From: Bacteroidaceae bacterium
GTDB lineage: Bacteria > Bacteroidota > Bacteroidia > Bacteroidales > Bacteroidaceae
Length of the DNA: 64,000 bases
Direction of reading: 5' to 3'
NCBI GenBank assembly: GCA_017642425.1
Contig: JAGCPB010000020.1
Coordinates: 118,696 to 182,695, forward strand
Shown here: positions 36,722 through 44,198 of the stretch, in pieces
Numbering within the stretch: position 1 is the stretch's first letter
How the letters are laid out: every line of letters begins with the position of its first letter
Program-made: the position numbers and the translations under genes
The notes under the pieces: generated by a model
What the model was told of the DNA's origin: nothing
Databases searched by the model: none
Seen by the model: the letters and a program-made list of their open reading frames with translations, nothing else

Positions 36722-37501
36722 CTATTTCCTGAAATAGTACACCAGACCGGCGGTAAATCTATTTAAATTAACGTCAAGCACCTGATAATCCTCTTTTACC
36801 CATTCGGTTTCACAGCGCATATATGATATGCTGCCCAACTCTGCTTTTACTGCAAAATGGCGGTTCTTTTCAAAGCGGTGTTCCAATACAAACGGAGTAA
36901 AGGAAATCCTGTACATTCCGGTATTGAAGTTGCCGTACCAATAATCCGGGTCGTCGCCATAATGTGACCGGACTGCATAATCAAAACCGGCAGTCAGCCT
37001 GGGCTCCAGTATGAAACCTCCGCCCAGATTCATCCGGCGTATCAGCGATATGTGTGCGGACAAAAGCCTGGCACGGGTATTATACCCATTGTCGCTATTA
37101 AAGTGTCCTTGATCATCTGAATCTCTATGATCCGTGTAAGGATAATAGAGTTTGTCAGGATCAAACGTATCTCCTCTCTTGCTGTATTTGTACTTGGTCA
37201 GATTGCCTCCCAGGCCTACACCAAGCTCTATGGCAAACCTGGCGCCTTGTCCCTTGTCGCCGAACATGAATCCGGTTCCGACAGAAGCTTTCCAGTCTGA
37301 ATTGTTCCTGTAGGGCTCTCGCCATTTGATGTCTCCACTTGTCCTTACCTGGACATAATCCCTATCGTTGGAGTCATATCCGTACTGACCGTTAAAGCCG
37401 TATGACCCGTCAGCCACTAGATAAAAACCTTTTTCTTGAGCAGACAATCCTGTAAACGACATGAGCGACAATACTGTAAACACTAAAGCAGTTTTTTTCA
37501 T
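36722..37501 (-). CDS. Outer-membrane protein of unknown function
   Basis: A 259-residue protein with signal peptide (MKKTALVFTVLSLMSFTGLS, cleavage at AQ-E). The mature part has barrel-like strands with many Tyr, Gly and Arg: FYLVADGSYGFNGQYGYD, WKASVGTGFMFGDKGQGARF, AIELGVGLGGNLTKYKY, RLTAGFDYAVRSHYG and the terminal FTAGLVYYFRK. I chose the ATG at 37501 (MKKTAL); the in-frame extension to 37561 adds a non-signal N-terminus and runs toward the promoter. An AGCAC direct repeat lies upstream (37600-37618). No named family recognised; likely an 8-10 stranded barrel. Confidence 0.75.
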   Translation of the reverse strand: MKKTALVFTVLSLMSFTGLSAQEKGFYLVADGSYGFNGQYGYDSNDRDYVQVRTSGDIKWREPYRNNSDWKASVGTGFMFGDKGQGARFAIELGVGLGGNLTKYKYSKRGDTFDPDKLYYPYTDHRDSDDQGHFNSDNGYNTRARLLSAHISLIRRMNLGGGFILEPRLTAGFDYAVRSHYGDDPDYWYGNFNTGMYRISFTPFVLEHRFEKNRHFAVKAELGSISYMRCETEWVKEDYQVLDVNLNRFTAGLVYYFRK

Positions 37502-37569
37502 AATAGGAATCATGTGTGTCCTGTAAAAATACCGGTTCACTTTTAATTTAAAGTTAAACATTTAGACCA

Positions 37570-37618
37570 TAAAGGTAGTTTTAAATAAACCTATTCTCTG
37601 TGCTTTTTTGTGCTATTT
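37570..37618 (-). promoter_or_regulatory. Promoter with AGCAC direct repeats, 36722-37501 gene
   Basis: On the minus strand, AATAGCACAAAAAAGCAC (37600-37618) is followed after 22 bp by TACCTTTA (37570-37577), one mismatch from TAnnTTTG. The AGCAC units are 10 bp apart, as at 36459-36480. Confidence 0.5.
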
Positions 37619-37661
37619 GTTCATACTGTATTAATTGTTGTTAAATCGGAGTGCCAAGGAG

Positions 37662-37710
37662 AAATAGCATAAAAAAGCACATTTCGATAACTCTTAAAAT
37701 AATAAATTTG
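37662..37710 (+). promoter_or_regulatory. Promoter with AGCAC direct repeats, 37760 gene
   Basis: AAATAGCATAAAAAAGCAC (37662-37680) precedes the -7 box TAAATTTG (37703-37710) by 22 bp. It is a 19-nt inverted copy (one mismatch) of 37600-37618, so the two divergent genes carry the same motif in the same relative position. Confidence 0.58.
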
Positions 37711-37759
37711 TGATCGTTAACACACACAGGTTTATTTGTAATACAATAAAAGCAGATTT

Positions 37760-38218
37760 ATGAAACAAATAGTTTCTTTGTTCTTTGCGATGCTACTGTG
37801 CGTGCCATCATTTGCACAGCAGGTTGTGACCACTGATTATGATTTATCGGCAGAGTACAATAAGTGTATGAGGTTGAAGAAAACGGGTGTGGCAGGAATA
37901 GTTGTGTTTGGCGCCACTTGGCTGGCCGGCAGTGCTATATGTGTGGCGGAACAGAACAGTTATATTAATGAACGCTGGCAGGACGGTGATGATATGGACG
38001 AATATTTGCGGCTGTATAACGAGTCCAAGGAACTGCCTGCGTATAAACGTGGTGTCGTGATGTCTGCTGTGGGTTGCATAGGGACAGGTGTGTCCATATT
38101 CCTGACAGCTAAGTACGGTACTAAAGCCAAGAGAATAAGGAATTCTCAAGGCGATATTGTGGCCACGCTCGGCATGGATCTGGGGCCGCAGGGGGCATCT
38201 CTTAAACTGACGTTCTGA
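37760..38218 (+). CDS. Small membrane or envelope protein of unknown function
   Basis: A 152-residue protein with an N-terminal signal peptide (MKQIVSLFFAMLLCVPSFAQ). Two hydrophobic stretches follow: VAGIVVFGATWLAGSAICVA (about residues 46-65) and VVMSAVGCIGTGVSIFLTA (about 98-116). They are separated by a charged segment, and a basic and then strand-like C-terminus ends in GASLKLTF. This resembles small Bacteroidota proteins with two helices and a terminal beta-strand; no function is known to me. It is divergent from the 36722-37501 gene and shares an inverted AGCAC promoter motif with it. Confidence 0.68.
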   Translation: MKQIVSLFFAMLLCVPSFAQQVVTTDYDLSAEYNKCMRLKKTGVAGIVVFGATWLAGSAICVAEQNSYINERWQDGDDMDEYLRLYNESKELPAYKRGVVMSAVGCIGTGVSIFLTAKYGTKAKRIRNSQGDIVATLGMDLGPQGASLKLTF

Positions 38219-38237
38219 CAACGTGCTATAAGTTGAA

Positions 38238-38272
38238 TAATCAGCTATTTTTGTGACCATAATTAAAACCTT
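38238..38272 (+). promoter_or_regulatory. Twin promoter, copy 1
   Basis: The 35-nt stretch contains -7 TATTTTTG (38246-38253) and TGACCATAAT. It is 32/35 identical to 39907-39941. It precedes the lipoprotein gene at 38316. Confidence 0.6.
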
Positions 38273-38315
38273 GAACGTTCGCCCTGTTTTCAAACCTTAA
38301 TTATATATTTCATAT

Positions 38316-39812
38316 ATGAGAAAGACCTTTTTTTGTGTCCTAGTAGCAGGTTTTGCATTGGCATCCTGCAATAGTGGTGATTCTATTGAACCAGAAAGAG
38401 CTAGCCAGTATGATATTGACGGTGCTCTTATAGTTCACGTTTCAATTCCTGCACAGATTAAGAATCCCGAGTCGGGCATTCGTTTCGGCGACGGCCGCGA
38501 AGTGTATCTGATCAATTCTGACAGGCTCGCTGTGGCGTGCGATAAATACGGCAAGATGCAGGTGCTCAAGCAGACGCGTATTTCGGCTGATAGTCTGTCA
38601 TGTACTCTTGAGGGCGACGTGACATTCTACCATGAGGATAATACTCAGGATGAGATTGTGCTCACACCTGAGCGCAGGAATGTTAACAGCCACTTTAAAA
38701 TGATGCTTTTGTATGGCTGGAGCCAGAGTTCCAAAGGAGTGGAGGGTTTGTACTGTGATTACACACGGCAGGACGGATCGGCACTTCAAATGCTTGAAAG
38801 CCGACATGCCTGGACTTACTTGACTTTACTTAACCTGAAGGAGGGCGATGAGATAGTGATTCAGGACACTCTGAAACTGCGACCGGTTGACTCTGGGCTG
38901 GAGATTGATATGCAGTTCGTCGATGAGGACGGAACGACTCCTGTTGAGGGCATAAAGGTCCAGAGCGCAGTTTTGTCCACCCAGTTGGATGGTCTGGTGC
39001 GTGAGTATCGGTTGTCTTCCATTAAAAGAGGTAGTCTGAGAATGGGACCTATTAGGGGCTCAAAACTTTATGCGTCAATTAATTACGGTCCCGAGTTGAC
39101 GTATGGCCGGAAGTCCGATGTTTTCACGCTCACTGCTGTTGACAGCTCAACCTGGGATACTTACAAGGCCAGTTGGACGGTTAATCTGGATAAGTTTGCG
39201 GGCGGATTGTACACGCAGGAGTTGGTAATGCAGAAGCAGCCGTTGCTGGTCCAGACTCTATATCGTAGTCCGGTTACTGTTTATACTCCTGAGAACGGCA
39301 AGTATCGTTTGGGAGATATGGGCGATGTTGCTGTTTACAATGGAGGTGCGGCCGATATTGAGGGATACACTGTGCTGAATGTGCATCTGTTCGATGCGCG
39401 TCTGGACGGCCAGATTAAGTTGATGGGCGAAGTCAGCGATCATATGGCACTCTCTTCCAAGATTTTCTCGGAGTCAAGCCTTATCAATAATCCCGACGGG
39501 GTAGCAATCAAGAATGCAGGTGAGATTCCTATTACCATAGCCGAGGGCAGCACTCTGACAATTAAGGGCGATATCGATGGCGATCTGAGTCTTCAACCGG
39601 GTTCTCAGGTGATCGTAGAGGGTGATATTAAAGGTTTGATCCGAATGGCGGTCGGTTCCAGCATGAAGGTCAAAGGCGATGTCTCTAATGCGTCCTTCTT
39701 TGCCACCGAGGGTTTAATTGTCGATTTCACCGAGTACGATCCTGCATCGGACTATAGGATCAAAACCGGCTTTACTATTTATGAGGCCCGATACCCGATT
39801 GGCGGCAGGTGA
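38316..39812 (+). CDS. Lipoprotein with bactofilin-like C-terminal repeats
   Basis: A 498-residue lipoprotein; the signal peptide MRKTFFCVLVAGFALASC gives lipobox Cys18. The middle part has beta-rich segments (DEIVIQDTLKLRPVDSGLEI, LSSIKRGSLRMGPIRGSKLY). The C-terminal quarter has short repeating strands and turns: TLTIKGDIDGDLSLQPGSQV, then VEGDIKGLIRMAVGSSMKVK, then GDVSNASF. This is the spacing of beta-helix or bactofilin-like proteins, in which each rung is about 17-20 residues. Bactofilins are usually cytoplasmic scaffolds, so a surface version would be unusual; the resemblance is by pattern only. Its promoter is nearly identical to that of the gene at 39948. Confidence 0.68.
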   Translation: MRKTFFCVLVAGFALASCNSGDSIEPERASQYDIDGALIVHVSIPAQIKNPESGIRFGDGREVYLINSDRLAVACDKYGKMQVLKQTRISADSLSCTLEGDVTFYHEDNTQDEIVLTPERRNVNSHFKMMLLYGWSQSSKGVEGLYCDYTRQDGSALQMLESRHAWTYLTLLNLKEGDEIVIQDTLKLRPVDSGLEIDMQFVDEDGTTPVEGIKVQSAVLSTQLDGLVREYRLSSIKRGSLRMGPIRGSKLYASINYGPELTYGRKSDVFTLTAVDSSTWDTYKASWTVNLDKFAGGLYTQELVMQKQPLLVQTLYRSPVTVYTPENGKYRLGDMGDVAVYNGGAADIEGYTVLNVHLFDARLDGQIKLMGEVSDHMALSSKIFSESSLINNPDGVAIKNAGEIPITIAEGSTLTIKGDIDGDLSLQPGSQVIVEGDIKGLIRMAVGSSMKVKGDVSNASFFATEGLIVDFTEYDPASDYRIKTGFTIYEARYPIGGR

Positions 39813-39906
39813 AAATGACACAGTATGAAACGATTTACAAATGTTCTATTGACAGACCGCATTTTTGTATGTACTCACAAGCATTTTTAGGTAAGGATTT
39901 TAGGGA

Positions 39907-39941
39907 TAATTAGCTATTTTTGTGACCATAATCAGAACCTT
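39907..39941 (+). promoter_or_regulatory. Twin promoter, copy 2
   Basis: The -7 box TATTTTTG is at 39915-39922, followed by TGACCATAAT as in copy 1. The ATG at 39948 is only 25 bp from the -7 box. Confidence 0.6.
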
Positions 39942-39947
39942 ATATAT

Positions 39948-41024
39948 ATGAAAAGTTCAGTTTCAGTGATTGTTATTGCCGTGATGGGGGCTATGGCTTC
40001 CTGCTCTCCTAAGGTTACATCAAACATTATTCATACATATCCGCCTCAGAAGTCACTGGAGGATGTGGTATTGCTCAAAGAGAAGGAGCAGCTTCCGGCC
40101 GATGCCGATTGGATGGGAGGCATTGAAGTTAAGGGAAAGGCCGGTTATGACAGGATGTCTGAGATGACTCGTTTCAAGGCATGGGAGTCTGGCGGCAAGT
40201 ATGTCAAGGTAAAGAGTTTTGGCAGCGATGGAGTTCGTTCAGACATTCATCTGATGCAGTCAGATGTTTATCGTGCAGATACGGCAAAGGTGAATCCGCG
40301 TGATGTAAAAACAATTGAACAGGCTGTCAATCCTGCAATTGGAGCTACCGGAACAAGTGCAATGGCATTACAAGACAATGAAAAAGAAGAACCTTCTGCG
40401 TTTGACAAAATGGATAATGTTAGGGTATATGCAGGATACGGACGCAGACTGAACAAGATTGATCCGGATCTGAACGTATATGAGAGAGAACATATCAAGA
40501 GACTTACAAACGGTATTATGTTTGGCGTTGAATTTATCCAGTATTTCAAGAAAGCCAGAGGGGCAGGTTTGGGATTGAGATATCAGATAATGCATGCTAC
40601 ATCGGCCGATGCGGCTACCATAACATATGATGACGAATCAACTAAGGATGGTGTCCTGGATGAGATTGTTAACATTAGTTTTATAGGACCTGTATACTCC
40701 GGCAGAATGGCATCACAAAACAATAAACATCTGTTTGTGGCCAATGTAGGTATGGGAGCCCTCTTATGGAATGACATTCAAAAGTTTGATAATGAAAGGG
40801 CTACTGTATCCGGTAGAACACTTGGCTTGACGTATGATATTAATTACTCTTATTTTATGAGTGAACATTTTACCCTTGGTGCCGGTATCTCATACACAAC
40901 AGGTGTAATCACGAAAGCAACTTATTCTAATGGTGAGCAAACTCAAACTGTTGAACTGGAAGAAAATCAGTATGAGGGTCTTGTACACCTGGGAGTCTGC
41001 GCCCAGCTTATCTATACGTTCTGA
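39948..41024 (+). CDS. Lipoprotein with barrel-like C-terminal part
   Basis: A 358-residue protein with lipoprotein signal (VIVIAVMGAMASC, Cys19 followed by SPKVTSNI). Residues about 25-120 contain HTYPPQKSLEDVVLLKEKEQ and GYDRMSEMTRFKAWESGGK-type sequence that looks soluble. Residues about 150-358 have barrel-like strands: MDNVRVYAGYGRRLNKID, AGLGLRYQIMHATSADAATI, HLFVANVGMGALLWND, FTLGAGISYTTGVITKATY and the terminal HLGVCAQLIYTF. A lipid-anchored protein with a C-terminal barrel would be odd; the second half may instead be a periplasmic beta-domain. No family recognised. It is followed by a hairpin that also belongs to the tetR promoter region. Confidence 0.7.
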   Translation: MKSSVSVIVIAVMGAMASCSPKVTSNIIHTYPPQKSLEDVVLLKEKEQLPADADWMGGIEVKGKAGYDRMSEMTRFKAWESGGKYVKVKSFGSDGVRSDIHLMQSDVYRADTAKVNPRDVKTIEQAVNPAIGATGTSAMALQDNEKEEPSAFDKMDNVRVYAGYGRRLNKIDPDLNVYEREHIKRLTNGIMFGVEFIQYFKKARGAGLGLRYQIMHATSADAATITYDDESTKDGVLDEIVNISFIGPVYSGRMASQNNKHLFVANVGMGALLWNDIQKFDNERATVSGRTLGLTYDINYSYFMSEHFTLGAGISYTTGVITKATYSNGEQTQTVELEENQYEGLVHLGVCAQLIYTF

Positions 41025-41083
41025 AAGACTGATTATCTGGCATAGAAATGCTAAAAATGGCTAAATGAGCCATTTTGGTCGGG

Positions 41084-41121
41084 AAACTCTGCACGGTGTG
41101 CGGAGTTTTCTTGTAACTTTG
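41084..41121 (+). promoter_or_regulatory. Hairpin and -7 box upstream of the TetR gene
   Basis: An 11-bp inverted repeat (AAACTCTGCAC/GTGCGGAGTTT, loop GGT; 41084-41108, one G-U) is followed after 5 bp by TAACTTTG (41114-41121). It could be a terminator for the preceding gene, but also lies where a TetR dimer would block the promoter. A second perfect 9-bp inverted repeat (AAAATGGCT/AGCCATTTT) is at 41054-41076. Confidence 0.6.
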
Positions 41122-41145
41122 CGGCCTGAAACAAAGGACGCATCA

Positions 41146-41772
41146 ATGATTATCAATCCTACAAACAGGGACGATATACGCGAGAGGGCTATCGAGACCA
41201 CCTCTGAGATAGTTCTCAAGTGCGGTAACCTGTCGGTCAGGATGGATGATGTGGCACAGGAGCTGTCGGTTTCCAAGCGTACCCTCTATGAGATATTCGG
41301 CAGCAAGGAGGAGCTTCTTGTGGAGTGCATGAAAAGACACATAGCCCGCATGTCAAAGATTATTGCCGATGAGATGGGCCGTGAGGAGGATGTCCTGACC
41401 GTCTTTATAAAGCATCTGGAGGTGCTTATTGCCGAATCTCGCGAGAGGGACCACAATAAGTTTGAAGATATGGACAAGTATCCCAAGCTTAAGAAACTGT
41501 TCCATGAGCACTTGGCTGATATGGCATGCCGCATGCGCGGTTTCATGGAATTGGGAGTCAGACAGGGGGTGTTCCGCGATGACCTGAACATGGATGTGCT
41601 GATGAAATCTTTCAGCGCTATGGGCACTATGGCCAACAAGGAGTCCGAGAGCGGCCAGTTCCGTTACGATGAACTGATAGACGGAACAATAGTGGTGCTG
41701 CTCAGGGGTATAGCTACGCCCAAGGGTATGGAAAAACTGGATAAGTATAGGTATAAATCAAACAATAGATGA
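41146..41772 (+). CDS. TetR-family transcriptional regulator
   Basis: A 208-residue regulator. The N-terminal helix-turn-helix is IVLKCGNLSVRMDDVAQELSVS-KRTLYEIFGSKEEL, about residues 20-57; VAQELSVSKRTLYEIFGSKE is the classic TetR form. The remaining helical part binds the inducer and dimerises. The start is ATG 41146 (MIINPTNRDD), 24 bp after the -7 box; upstream in-frame codons run through the promoter. Its stop overlaps the next gene by 4 bp, so it is the first gene of the efflux operon and very likely represses it. The inverted repeats at 41054-41076 and 41084-41108 are candidate operators. Confidence 0.9.
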   Translation: MIINPTNRDDIRERAIETTSEIVLKCGNLSVRMDDVAQELSVSKRTLYEIFGSKEELLVECMKRHIARMSKIIADEMGREEDVLTVFIKHLEVLIAESRERDHNKFEDMDKYPKLKKLFHEHLADMACRMRGFMELGVRQGVFRDDLNMDVLMKSFSAMGTMANKESESGQFRYDELIDGTIVVLLRGIATPKGMEKLDKYRYKSNNR

Positions 41773-43130
41773 TGAAGAGAGATTTTTTTAAAAGGGCAGG
41801 ATTCCTGGTTGCAGTTGCACTGATTGCGGTTGCCGTCAACGCTCAGGAAACCGGCGGTGCACTGAAACTCACGCTTGACGATGCCCTGAAGATTGCCTTG
41901 AGTGATAACCCGACCATCAAGGTGGCCGAGCAACAGATTGAGGTTAAGAAAATCAGCAAGGATGAGGCCTGGCAGGCACTCTTGCCCAGCGCTGATTTTA
42001 ACGGAACGGTACAGTATACCGTGCTGGCAGCCGTGATGAAACTTAACGGAATGGAGTTCAAGATGGGTCAGGACAACACCAGTACATGGAACGGACAGAT
42101 ACAGGTAAGCCTGCCGCTGTTTGCTCCTACGGTTTATGCAACCATGAACCTCACCAAGAGTGACCTGGATAATGCAGTTGAGCAGAGCCGCAGTTCCAAG
42201 TTGGATCTGGTAAACCAGGTTACAAAGGCCTATTATCAGGTTATACTGGCTCAGGACAGCTATGACGTACTGTGCAAGAGCCTGGAACAGGCCGAGAAGA
42301 ACTTCAATGTGGTAAAGTCACTTTACGAACTGGGCGGTACCAGTGAGTATGACAAGATAAGTGCAGAGGTCCAATTGCGCAGTTTGAACCCTACTGTACT
42401 GCAGGCCCGTAACGCCGTAACGCTGGCCAAACTGCAGCTGATGATCCTTATGGGAATGGATCCGGAGACTGATATAGAGGTTGAGGGCAGCATGGAGGAT
42501 TATGAGGACCAGCTATATATTGAGTCACTAACGGCCGGAGACTACTCTCTTGAGAACAATACCAATATGCGTCAGCTCAAGAATAATGAGACTATGCTCA
42601 ACCAGACTCTCAGGGTGCAGAAGATGAACTTTATGCCTACTCTTGCGCTGGCAGGTACCTATTCTTTCCAGTCTCTTTACAATGATAACTGGAACGTAGG
42701 CCAATATACATGGGCCAAGAGTTCATCGATAGTTCTGTCACTTTCAGTGCCCATATTCCGCATGGGTAACTTTACCAAACTGCGCAGTACCAAGCTGCAG
42801 ATTAGCCAGCTGAGCCAGAATATCGATTACACTGAGAAACAGCTGGGCATGCAGGTGCGCAGTTACGTGGACAACATGAAGGCCAATGCCGAGCAGGTGG
42901 CCAGTAACCATGAGGCCATTGAGCAGGCCGAGAAGGGACGTGAGATAGCCAGCAAGCGTTATGAGATAGGTAAGGGTACCATACTTGAACTGAACAACAG
43001 TGAGGTACAGCTTACTCAGGCCAAACTGACATACAGCCAGTCCATATACAACTATCTGGCCGCCAAGGCAGACCTGGACAAGGTGCTGGGCAATGACGAG
43101 GGTATTCCTGCCCCGGACAATAATAAATAA
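41769..43130 (+). CDS. TolC-family outer-membrane efflux protein
   Basis: A 453-residue outer-membrane channel component. The signal peptide is in FLVAVALIAVAVNAQ. Two OEP repeats with long coiled-coil helices are visible (LTLDDALKIALSDNPTIKVA near residue 32, and a second near 265). AKAYYQVILAQDSYDV-like and NYLAAKADLDKVLG helices frame the tunnel domain. It overlaps the TetR stop codon by 4 bp and is followed by the adaptor and inner-membrane pump genes, giving a complete tripartite RND exporter. The ATG at 41772 is an equally possible start. Confidence 0.93.
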   Translation: MMKRDFFKRAGFLVAVALIAVAVNAQETGGALKLTLDDALKIALSDNPTIKVAEQQIEVKKISKDEAWQALLPSADFNGTVQYTVLAAVMKLNGMEFKMGQDNTSTWNGQIQVSLPLFAPTVYATMNLTKSDLDNAVEQSRSSKLDLVNQVTKAYYQVILAQDSYDVLCKSLEQAEKNFNVVKSLYELGGTSEYDKISAEVQLRSLNPTVLQARNAVTLAKLQLMILMGMDPETDIEVEGSMEDYEDQLYIESLTAGDYSLENNTNMRQLKNNETMLNQTLRVQKMNFMPTLALAGTYSFQSLYNDNWNVGQYTWAKSSSIVLSLSVPIFRMGNFTKLRSTKLQISQLSQNIDYTEKQLGMQVRSYVDNMKANAEQVASNHEAIEQAEKGREIASKRYEIGKGTILELNNSEVQLTQAKLTYSQSIYNYLAAKADLDKVLGNDEGIPAPDNNK

Positions 43131-43156
43131 GGTTATAATAATAAAGACAAGATAAT

Positions 43157-44185
43157 ATGAAAGCATTCAGAATTACAGGAATCGCTCTCTGCTCCATGCT
43201 GATTATGGCAGCCTGCGGGCAGAAAAAGTCAGAGACAACCGTACAGGCACCATTGGTTGATCCCAACGCCAAGCCGCTGGTCAAGTTGGCCAAGGTGGTA
43301 GAGGAACCGGTGGACCAGATACAGGTCTACTCAGCTACCATAGTAGGTGAGATTAAGAACAACATTGCTCCGGCTACCCCGGCACGTATAAGCAAGATAA
43401 ACGTTGAGGTGGGTGACAATGTACGTCGCGGCCAGATTCTGGTTGAGATGGATGAGACCACACTGAGCCAGCAGGAGATGCAGCTCAAGAATCTGGAGAC
43501 CGAATTCAACCGTATAGACCAGTTATATAAGGTGGGCGGTGTCTCCAAGTCAGAGTGGGATAACCTGAACCTGCAGCTTGAGGTGGCCCGCAAGTCACTC
43601 AAGACACTTAAGGAGAATACTCAACTGGCAAGCCCCATAGACGGTGTGGTTACCACCCGTAACTATGACAACGGTGACCTTTACGGCGGACAGCCTATTC
43701 TGGTGGTGCAGAAGATTGCTCCCGTAAAGCTGACCATCAATGTATCTGAGCAGTATTACTCAAAGGTCAAGAAGGGCGATGAGGTTAAGATTGAGCTGGA
43801 TGCCTATCCCGGTGAGACATTTACCGGCAAGGTGTCACTGATATATCCTACCGTGGATGCCATGACACATACTTTCCCGGTCGAGGTCAACGTGGCCAAC
43901 CAGGACCTCAAACTGCGTCCCGGTATGTTTGCCCGCGCTACGCTGAATCTGGGTACCCTGAACCATGTGGTTGTTCCGGACCTGGCTATCGAGAAGCGTG
44001 CCGGATCGGGTGACCGTTTTGTATATGTATATAATAATGGTAAGGTATCTTACAACAAGGTTGAGCTGGGCCAGCGTCTGGGTGACCGCTATGAGCTGAT
44101 ATCGGGCGTACCCAACGGCGCTCAGGTGGTTATTGAGGGTCAGGCCAAACTGGCTGACGGCAAGGAAGTAGAAGTTAAGAAGTAA
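43157..44185 (+). CDS. RND efflux periplasmic adaptor (membrane fusion protein)
   Basis: A 342-residue HlyD-type adaptor, probably a lipoprotein (ALCSMLIMAAC, Cys21). The barrel-sandwich (lipoyl) hybrid is visible as PARISKINVEVGDNVRRGQI and TQLASPIDGVVTTRNYDNGD around a coiled-coil hairpin (residues about 100-150). A beta-barrel follows (VKLTINVSEQYYSKVKKGDE) and a membrane-proximal domain (VYNNGKVSYNKVELGQRL). It links the inner-membrane pump at 44199 with the TolC-type channel upstream. The gap to the pump gene is 13 bp. Confidence 0.94.
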   Translation: MKAFRITGIALCSMLIMAACGQKKSETTVQAPLVDPNAKPLVKLAKVVEEPVDQIQVYSATIVGEIKNNIAPATPARISKINVEVGDNVRRGQILVEMDETTLSQQEMQLKNLETEFNRIDQLYKVGGVSKSEWDNLNLQLEVARKSLKTLKENTQLASPIDGVVTTRNYDNGDLYGGQPILVVQKIAPVKLTINVSEQYYSKVKKGDEVKIELDAYPGETFTGKVSLIYPTVDAMTHTFPVEVNVANQDLKLRPGMFARATLNLGTLNHVVVPDLAIEKRAGSGDRFVYVYNNGKVSYNKVELGQRLGDRYELISGVPNGAQVVIEGQAKLADGKEVEVKK

Positions 44186-44198
44186 AAAGCAAGCTACC

